Positions 29,876 to 34,955 of a DNA stretch of 34,955 nt are shown here, one piece after another. The DNA is taken from positions 1 to 34,955 of IMG/VR virus record IMGVR_UViG_3300032224_000087. The stretch is one strand, 5' to 3'. Position numbers and translations under genes: made by a program. This DNA comes from a virus. The notes beneath the pieces are model-generated. The model made no database searches. It was not told where the DNA came from and saw only the letters and a program-made list of their open reading frames with translations. Each line of letters opens with the position of its first letter. Position 1 is the stretch's first letter.

Positions 29876-30342
29876 AATGTCCTATAGCCACACATGATAT
29901 TTTACTTAATCTCAAGCATAGAGATTGGGCATTTAAGAACGTAGGCTATGGTCCAGTAAACCCAGACATAGAAGATAAAGTATTTTGGGCTAAACGTGCA
30001 GATGAATGGGCAACTACTCCAGAGATTGCTAAACAATCACGCTGTGGTAATTGTTCTGCCTTTATACAAACACCAGAGATGATGGATTGTATTGTTAATG
30101 GTGTAGCAGGTGATGAACCTGTAAATGAATCTTATGCACCAGAAGTGATTGCTTCTGCTGAACTAGGATACTGTGAGTTATTTGACTTCAAGTGTGCAGC
30201 AGATAGAACTTGTTCTGCATGGCTAGTAGGTGGTCCGATTAAAACACCACTCACATCAGCACAGAAGAAGATGCTTATGATGGCTAAATTTGAAAACGGT
30301 AATAAAGAAAACGATACTAACGAATATAATACAGGGGAATAG
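29872..30342 (+). CDS. Cys-rich protein with a possible iron-sulphur site, 156 aa
   Basis: Cysteines C58xxC61 (RCGNCSAF), C73, C101 (GYCELFDFKC, also C108) and C114 (RTCSAW). The CxxC ... C ... GYC order resembles high-potential iron-sulphur proteins, and this family is common in phages near the terminase. No signal peptide. Could be a redox or zinc-structural protein; metal type cannot be seen from sequence. Overlaps the preceding gene by 4 bases. Confidence 0.7.
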   Translation: MKCPIATHDILLNLKHRDWAFKNVGYGPVNPDIEDKVFWAKRADEWATTPEIAKQSRCGNCSAFIQTPEMMDCIVNGVAGDEPVNESYAPEVIASAELGYCELFDFKCAADRTCSAWLVGGPIKTPLTSAQKKMLMMAKFENGNKENDTNEYNTGE

Positions 30343-30344
30343 TA

Positions 30345-30662
30345 ATGAGCATTATTAGATTTGATGACAATAGAAATCCAATAGAAGTATACTCACCAAG
30401 TACATCACAAGTATTTTCAGTAGGTAATACGACAGCAGCTTCAACAGCATTTGGTACAGGAACAACTTTAGTAAGAGTTTCTTGTTCACTTGGTCATTGC
30501 CATGTTTCATTTGGTGCAACACCAACAGCATCAATTACAACAAGCATGATGATTCCTACAAACTCTGTAGGTATATTTAAAGTTAATGCAGGTGATAAGA
30601 TTGCATACATTAAAGATGCAACTGTAGCAGCTTCAACACTTTGCGTAACAGAACTAGCATAA
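30345..30662 (+). CDS. Beta-rich small virion/decoration candidate, 105 aa
   Basis: Ser/Thr/Ala-rich with alternating strands: STSQVFSVGNTTAAST, VRVSCSLGHCHVSFG, then SVGIFKVNAGDKIAYI. This is the pattern of small jelly-roll or head-decoration proteins. It has AGGGGAATAGTA just upstream and precedes the terminase genes. Role inferred from composition and place in the late block. Confidence 0.65.
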   Translation: MSIIRFDDNRNPIEVYSPSTSQVFSVGNTTAASTAFGTGTTLVRVSCSLGHCHVSFGATPTASITTSMMIPTNSVGIFKVNAGDKIAYIKDATVAASTLCVTELA

Positions 30663-30704
30663 CATTCAATAACAAAGGTAATGACCCAGCAATGGAGTTA
30701 CAAC

Positions 30705-30986
30705 ATGGAAGAAACAACAAATAAAGTCGGTGCACCGCTAGGAAATAAAAACTCTATTAAATCCAATAGGTTATGGGCGGAAACAATTCGTAGAGCTGTA
30801 GTGCAAGATGATGCTCAACGATTAAGACAAATAGCCGAAGCATTGCTTATAAAAGCATCTGAAGGCGATATGACTGCTATTAAAGAGTTAGGTGACAGAT
30901 TAGACGGTAAAGCCTTACAAGAGAATAAAGTAACTGGCGATTCAGATGAACCAGTTATTATTAAGATTGTAACAGGCATTGAGTAA
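30705..30986 (+). CDS. Terminase small subunit candidate, 93 aa
   Basis: From ATG at 30705 (GGAG seven bases upstream; ATG at 30681 gives eight more residues). KVGAPLGNKNSIKSNRLWAE then IRRAVVQDDAQRLRQIAEAL, ASEGDMTAIKELGDRLDGKA: a short basic N-terminus followed by helices, as in phage small terminases or DUF5681-type DNA-binding proteins. It precedes and overlaps the large terminase. It would recognise the packaging start. Confidence 0.7.
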   Translation: MEETTNKVGAPLGNKNSIKSNRLWAETIRRAVVQDDAQRLRQIAEALLIKASEGDMTAIKELGDRLDGKALQENKVTGDSDEPVIIKIVTGIE

Positions 30987-32241
30987 TGTTCTAAATACTG
31001 GGTATGAACCCAGAGAACCACAGAAGTTGATTCACCAAATGGTGAAGGACAACAGGTTCACAGTAGTGGTTGCTCATAGACGTATGGGTAAGACTGTATC
31101 AGCCATAAATCAACTGGTACATTCAGCACTACTGTGTGATAAACCTAGTCCAAGACTAGCTTATATAGCACCTACATACGCACAGTGTAAGCGTATAGCA
31201 TGGGATTACTTGCTAACCTATACTAGACCATTAGGTGCAATAGCAAATATAGCAGAGTTAAGAGTAGACTTCATGGGCAGGCGTATATCTTTATACGGTG
31301 CTGATAACCCAGACTCATTACGAGGTATCTATTTAGACGGTGTTGTGATTGACGAGATTGGGGATATTAACCCTACCATATTTAGTGAAGTCGTTAGACC
31401 TGCATTAGCTGACCGATTAGGTTGGGCAATGTTTATAGGAACGCCTAAAGGAAATAACCACTTTAAAGACTTACGAGATAGAGCAGACAAAGGCAATGAT
31501 AGCTGGAAACTGCTAGAGTTTAAAGCAAGTGATACAAAGTTACTAGACCCACAAGAGTTAGCATCTGCTAGAAATGAAATGGGTGATGACAAGTATCAAC
31601 AAGAATTTGAATGTTCATTTAATGCCGCAGTAGAAGGTTCATACTACGGACAAATGATAAACGATTTAGAAGCCAAGAATCAGATTACTACCATCCCTAG
31701 AGAAACTCTCTCAAAAACGTATTGTGCATGGGACTTGGGTATGTCTGATTCAACAGCTATTTGGGTAGCACAAGTCGTAGGTAAAGAAATAAGACTTGTA
31801 GACTTTTATGAGAATCATGGACAAGGATTAGATACTTATGTTAATTGGCTTCGTGATAATGAATGGAGTGATGCAGTTCAACTTCTACCTCATGACGTGG
31901 TAGTAAGAGAATTAGGCACAGGAAAGTCAAGACAAGAAATGCTTGAAGAAGCAGGGCTAGAGATAACAGTAGTAAAGAAACTACCAGTAGCAGACGGAAT
32001 ACAAGCAGTACGCAGAATATTACCACGCTGCTGGTTTGATAAGAATGTAAAGCAAGGATTAGATGCACTACGTAATTATAGACGTAACTATGATGAAAAG
32101 CGTAATGTATTCTTTGACTCACCTTTGCACGATTGGTGTTCCCATGCTAGTGACGCATTTAGATACCTTGCAGTAGGATTAGATGAGTCTGATAATAGCT
32201 GGGGTCAACCCTTACAAATTAATAATTCATGGATAGTATAA
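30979..32241 (+). CDS. terL: Terminase large subunit (TTG start)
   Basis: 420 residues. ATPase: Walker A AHRRMGKT (32-39), Walker B VVIDEI (122-127), coupling GTPKG (154-158). Nuclease: AWDLG (D252), LPHD (D306) and SHASDAF (D392), the RNase H-like triad. TTG at 30979 is the only start ahead of the first domain; the nearby ATG at 30986 is out of frame. It pumps DNA into the head and cuts it. Overlaps the small-subunit candidate by 8 bases; the portal gene follows after two bases. Confidence 0.93.
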   Translation: MSNVLNTGYEPREPQKLIHQMVKDNRFTVVVAHRRMGKTVSAINQLVHSALLCDKPSPRLAYIAPTYAQCKRIAWDYLLTYTRPLGAIANIAELRVDFMGRRISLYGADNPDSLRGIYLDGVVIDEIGDINPTIFSEVVRPALADRLGWAMFIGTPKGNNHFKDLRDRADKGNDSWKLLEFKASDTKLLDPQELASARNEMGDDKYQQEFECSFNAAVEGSYYGQMINDLEAKNQITTIPRETLSKTYCAWDLGMSDSTAIWVAQVVGKEIRLVDFYENHGQGLDTYVNWLRDNEWSDAVQLLPHDVVVRELGTGKSRQEMLEEAGLEITVVKKLPVADGIQAVRRILPRCWFDKNVKQGLDALRNYRRNYDEKRNVFFDSPLHDWCSHASDAFRYLAVGLDESDNSWGQPLQINNSWIV

Positions 32242-32243
32242 CA

Positions 32244-34337
32244 ATGGCAAATGTAAAAAAATCTGGCTACATAATGGATGAAGGCAAACTTAAAGCCATT
32301 CTGGATTCTGAAATCTGGAGTGCGTTAGGTTATATCCAATCTGAAACTACACATGAAAGACAACAAGCACTTGAGTACTATCTACGCAGACCATATGGCA
32401 ATGAAGTAGAAGGTAAGTCACAGATTGTTACTGGTGAAGTAGCAGAGGCTGTAGACGGTGCATTACCACAACTTATTCGTGTATTCACATCATCTGACAA
32501 CATTGTTGAGTTTAGTCCACAAAGTGAAGGTGACCAAGATTTAGCTGACGGTGCTACCACATATGTCAACCATGTATTCTATAAAGACAATGATGGATTC
32601 CATATCCTTCACAATTGGTTTAAAGACGCACTACTAGAAAAAGTAGGTGTGGTTAAAGTATATTGGGATGATGAAACAAACATCACTAAAGAAGAATATA
32701 AAGGTTTAACCGAAGATGAGCTTGCACTTATCTTACAAGACCAAGAAGTAGAACTAGTATCACACGCAGAAGTAATTAAAGTAGAGCAAATTGTAGACCC
32801 AATCACAGGTTTACAATCTGACCATAACACAGTAACACACAATGTTAAGGTTCGTAAGACAGTACGCAATGGTACAGTTCGTGTAGAGAACATTCCACCA
32901 GAAGAGTTTATCATCTCTAAACGTGCTAGAAATATCCAAGAATCAGGTTTCTGTGCTCACCGTAAGATGCTTACTCGTAGTGAACTTATTTCTATGGGCT
33001 TTGACCCTAAAATCGTAGAAGGTCTTAATACTGGTAACGCACTAGAATATAGCCCAGAAAGAATTGCTCGTTATACTCGTGGTGAACAACCTACTGATAT
33101 GATGTCACAAGACCACTCTATGCAAATCGTAGAGGTATATGAGTGCTATATCAAGGTAGACTATAATGATGACGGTGTAGCAGAACTACGCAAGATTGTA
33201 TACGCATCTAATGAAATTTTAAGTGATGAGGATTGTGATTACATTCCTTTCCATTCTATCTGCCCATTACCAATACCACATAAATTCTTTGGTAACTCAT
33301 TAGCAGACAGAACAATGGACTTGCAATTAATCAAGTCTACAGTAACTCGTCAAATCCTAGACAATATGTACCTAACTAACAATGCTCGTGTATTGGCAGT
33401 AGAAGGTCAAGTAAACTATGATGACTTACTAACATCTACAGCAGGTGGTGTGATTCGTGTTAAAAACCCAGCAGCAGTATCACAGTTAGCTGTGACTTCA
33501 GCAGCAGGTCAATCATTCCCATTACTAGAGTATTTAGACTCTGTACAAGCTAAACGCACAGGTGTTAGCGATATGCAACAAGGTTTAAGTGCAGATGTAT
33601 TACAAAACGCTACAGCAACAGCAGTGGCTACTATGTCTAATGCTGCTAATGGTAAGCTAGAACTTATTGCTCGTATCTTTGCAGAAACAGGTGTCAAATC
33701 ACTATTCCAATCTATCTTTAGATTACTATGTAAGTATCAAGTTAATTCACGCACTCTTATGATTAACAAGAAACCAATGGTATTTAACCCTAGAGAATGG
33801 TCAGAACAATATAGTATCAACATCAATGTAGGTTTAGGTACTGGTTCTCGTGCTGAACAGTTAGCTACTATGCAAATGATTTTAGGTAAACAAGAACAAA
33901 TATTACAAGGTTATGGCTTAAGCAATCCTTTAGTCAACCTTAAACAATACAGAGATACATTGGCTAAATTCATCCACATGGCTGGATTTAAAGATGCTTC
34001 TGGTTTCTTACAAGACATTACACCAGAACAAGCTCAACAATTAGCACAAGCAGACCAACCTAAAGTTGACCCAAGTGTAGAAGCTGCTCAAGAGTTTGCT
34101 AAAGTTGAACGTGAAAAAGCACAGTTAAGAGCCCAAACAGAGATGGCTAAACTTGAGCTACAAAAACAACAAATGGAACTAGACAATGCTCGTAAGCAAT
34201 TAGAGTTACAGATGCAAGAATTTAAGATTCAAGCAGATGCTCAAAATGCTTCAGAGAAAGCTAGGTCTGACTCTATGAAATCAGTGATGGCATCATTAAA
34301 AGATATTAAAGATTTACAAATTCCTAACGGAATGTAA
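32244..34337 (+). CDS. Portal protein
   Basis: A 697-residue protein from ATG at 32244; an ATG at 32229 in the terminase end adds five residues. ALGYIQSETTHERQQALEYY then RPYGNEVEGKSQIVTGEVAE and FKDALLEKVGVVKVYWDD are typical of P22/SU10-like portals, and PIPHKFFGNSLADRTMDLQL with the helical LQSAKRTGVSD-type stem follows. The C-terminus has a long coiled-coil (EFAKVEREKAQLRAQTEMAK). It forms the dodecameric channel at one vertex. It overlaps the next gene by one base. Confidence 0.92.
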   Translation: MANVKKSGYIMDEGKLKAILDSEIWSALGYIQSETTHERQQALEYYLRRPYGNEVEGKSQIVTGEVAEAVDGALPQLIRVFTSSDNIVEFSPQSEGDQDLADGATTYVNHVFYKDNDGFHILHNWFKDALLEKVGVVKVYWDDETNITKEEYKGLTEDELALILQDQEVELVSHAEVIKVEQIVDPITGLQSDHNTVTHNVKVRKTVRNGTVRVENIPPEEFIISKRARNIQESGFCAHRKMLTRSELISMGFDPKIVEGLNTGNALEYSPERIARYTRGEQPTDMMSQDHSMQIVEVYECYIKVDYNDDGVAELRKIVYASNEILSDEDCDYIPFHSICPLPIPHKFFGNSLADRTMDLQLIKSTVTRQILDNMYLTNNARVLAVEGQVNYDDLLTSTAGGVIRVKNPAAVSQLAVTSAAGQSFPLLEYLDSVQAKRTGVSDMQQGLSADVLQNATATAVATMSNAANGKLELIARIFAETGVKSLFQSIFRLLCKYQVNSRTLMINKKPMVFNPREWSEQYSININVGLGTGSRAEQLATMQMILGKQEQILQGYGLSNPLVNLKQYRDTLAKFIHMAGFKDASGFLQDITPEQAQQLAQADQPKVDPSVEAAQEFAKVEREKAQLRAQTEMAKLELQKQQMELDNARKQLELQMQEFKIQADAQNASEKARSDSMKSVMASLKDIKDLQIPNGM

Positions 34338-34564
34338 TGAACACGCAAAACATTAAAAACATTTTAAATGATGATGACTTTAAAGGTGTCTTACAGGGCA
34401 TGATTGATGGTCATATGCAACAAATTATAAACTCTAATGACTCTGATACAGAAATTAGAGAGCAGTCCTATTATAAAATAGCTGCTATAAAAGAATTAAT
34501 CGGCAGTCTTGAATCTATTGCAGCAGGACAAGTAATAGATAAGAACCGATTTAAGATATTGTAG
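34337..34564 (+). CDS. Hypothetical small protein, 75 aa
   Basis: A helical, acidic protein (NIKNILNDDDFKGVLQGMID; later REQSYYKIAAIKELIGSLES) starting one base before the portal stop. Small helical proteins between portal and scaffold are common in podoviruses and may aid portal assembly. No motif recognised. Confidence 0.7.
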   Translation: MNTQNIKNILNDDDFKGVLQGMIDGHMQQIINSNDSDTEIREQSYYKIAAIKELIGSLESIAAGQVIDKNRFKIL

Positions 34565-34583
34565 ATATTTCTACATTTGGTAC

Positions 34584-34598
34584 ACCTCCCATAGAGGT
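34584..34598 (+). promoter_or_regulatory. Small hairpin before the scaffold gene
   Basis: ACCTC (34584-34588) and GAGGT (34594-34598) can pair around a 5-base loop, followed by TAATATAGGAAAAATAAATG. The hairpin lies just upstream of the scaffold ribosome site (AGGA) and could modulate its translation. It has no U-tract, so it is not a terminator. Confidence 0.35.
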
Positions 34599-34614
34599 AA
34601 TATAGGAAAAATAA

Positions 34615-34955
34615 ATGAGTGAAAATACCATGACTCCAGAAGAATCTGGAAGTGGCACGCTTACTGTAAGTCAAGCAGCCAATGCGTTTGAAGGTCTAAT
34701 GGACACCCCAGCTAACTCTTCGGAGCAAAGAGCAGGTGAACAAGAAGCTGAACAAGTATTGGAACAAGAAGCAGAGCCACAACAAGAAGCTGAACAAGTA
34801 GAAGAAGTCGTTGATGACGAAGCTGAAGTACAAGAAGATGACAGTCAAGAAGAAGAGCCTTCATATGTAGTTAAAGCCGCAGGGGAAGAAAAAGAAGTAC
34901 CTCTATCTGAATTGATTAAAGGTTATCAGCTTGGTGCTGACTATACGAAAAAAAC
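34615..34955 (+). CDS. Capsid scaffolding protein, N-terminal part (continues at 1)
   Basis: ATG at 34615, AGGA nine bases upstream, runs off the window and continues in frame from position 124 after the overlap, ending at 784. The N-terminus (MSENTMTPEESGSGTLTVSQ, then NAFEGLMDTP) is followed by a very acidic Glu/Gln region, then a conserved-looking SYVVKAAGEEKEVPLSELIK. Total 333 residues. It lies between portal and capsid. Confidence 0.85.
   Translation, partial: MSENTMTPEESGSGTLTVSQAANAFEGLMDTPANSSEQRAGEQEAEQVLEQEAEPQQEAEQVEEVVDDEAEVQEDDSQEEEPSYVVKAAGEEKEVPLSELIKGYQLGADYTKK
34833..34955. repeat. Terminal overlap, right copy (circular contig)
   Basis: Identical to 1-123. See the left copy; it shows that the window is one full circle of about 34,832 bp with 123 bases repeated. 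Confidence 0.95.

Noticed and set aside
34577-34603. TTGGTA...TAATAT as a scaffold promoter
   Set aside because: The 15-base spacing is too short for a normal sigma70 promoter; only the small hairpin is listed.
1-34955. tRNA genes, CRISPR arrays, integrase or repressor, phage RNA polymerase
   Set aside because: None seen. Gaps are too short for arrays, and no cloverleaf or recombinase motif was found by eye; a covariance search for tRNAs would settle this.

Overview
The window is one complete genome of a short-tailed (podovirus-type) bacteriophage, opened at an arbitrary point. Its first 123 bases (1-123) recur exactly as its last 123 (34833-34955). The repeat lies inside the scaffolding-protein gene, so it marks a circular assembly of about 34,832 bp rather than a phage end. 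DNA is AT-rich by eye. Genes are small, closely packed and often overlap as ATGA or TAATG. I see no integrase, phage RNA polymerase, DNA polymerase or tRNA. Size, base composition and content suit a phage of an AT-rich aquatic bacterium; HTVC010P-like pelagiphages and phages of freshwater Methylophilales are of similar size, but the host cannot be fixed from the sequence.

Plus strand, late half (28702 through the junction to about 20.5 kb): small basic and cysteine-rich proteins, a small-terminase candidate, large terminase, portal, scaffold, SU10-type major capsid protein, a strong terminator, head-tail adaptor, tail fibre genes, a beta-propeller nozzle protein, two GNAT-like paralogues and a run of Gly/Ala/Gln-rich internal (ejection) protein candidates. 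A lysis region follows: XhlA-like protein, secreted protein, SprT-like metallopeptidase, GTA-type holin, DUF5675 (YkuD-like) enzyme and micro membrane proteins. Last come an endonuclease VII-like HNH gene and a DEDDy exonuclease that seems to start at ATC.

Minus strand (24784 down to 20481): one operon of about 16 overlapping genes, with micro membrane proteins, a DUF1071-type annealase, a YqaJ exonuclease, an SSB-like protein, a SleB-type cell-wall hydrolase, a glycosyltransferase, DUF3310 and a PD-(D/E)XK-like protein. It leaves a divergent control region (24785-24958) with a good sigma70 promoter and a 25-nt AT palindrome.

Plus strand, early/middle (24959-28575): helicase loader/initiator, DnaB-like helicase, NinB, a YbcO-like nuclease, a resolvase-like nuclease, a winged-helix protein and a Q-antiterminator-like protein. 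Directly after the last one lie a TATAAT promoter and a 14-bp hairpin terminator before the late genes, a layout like lambda Q-pR'-tR'. The likely programme is: divergent early promoters express replication and recombination genes, the host polymerase copies DNA, the Q-like protein lets RNA polymerase read into the late genes, and the structural and lysis genes follow on one long transcript.
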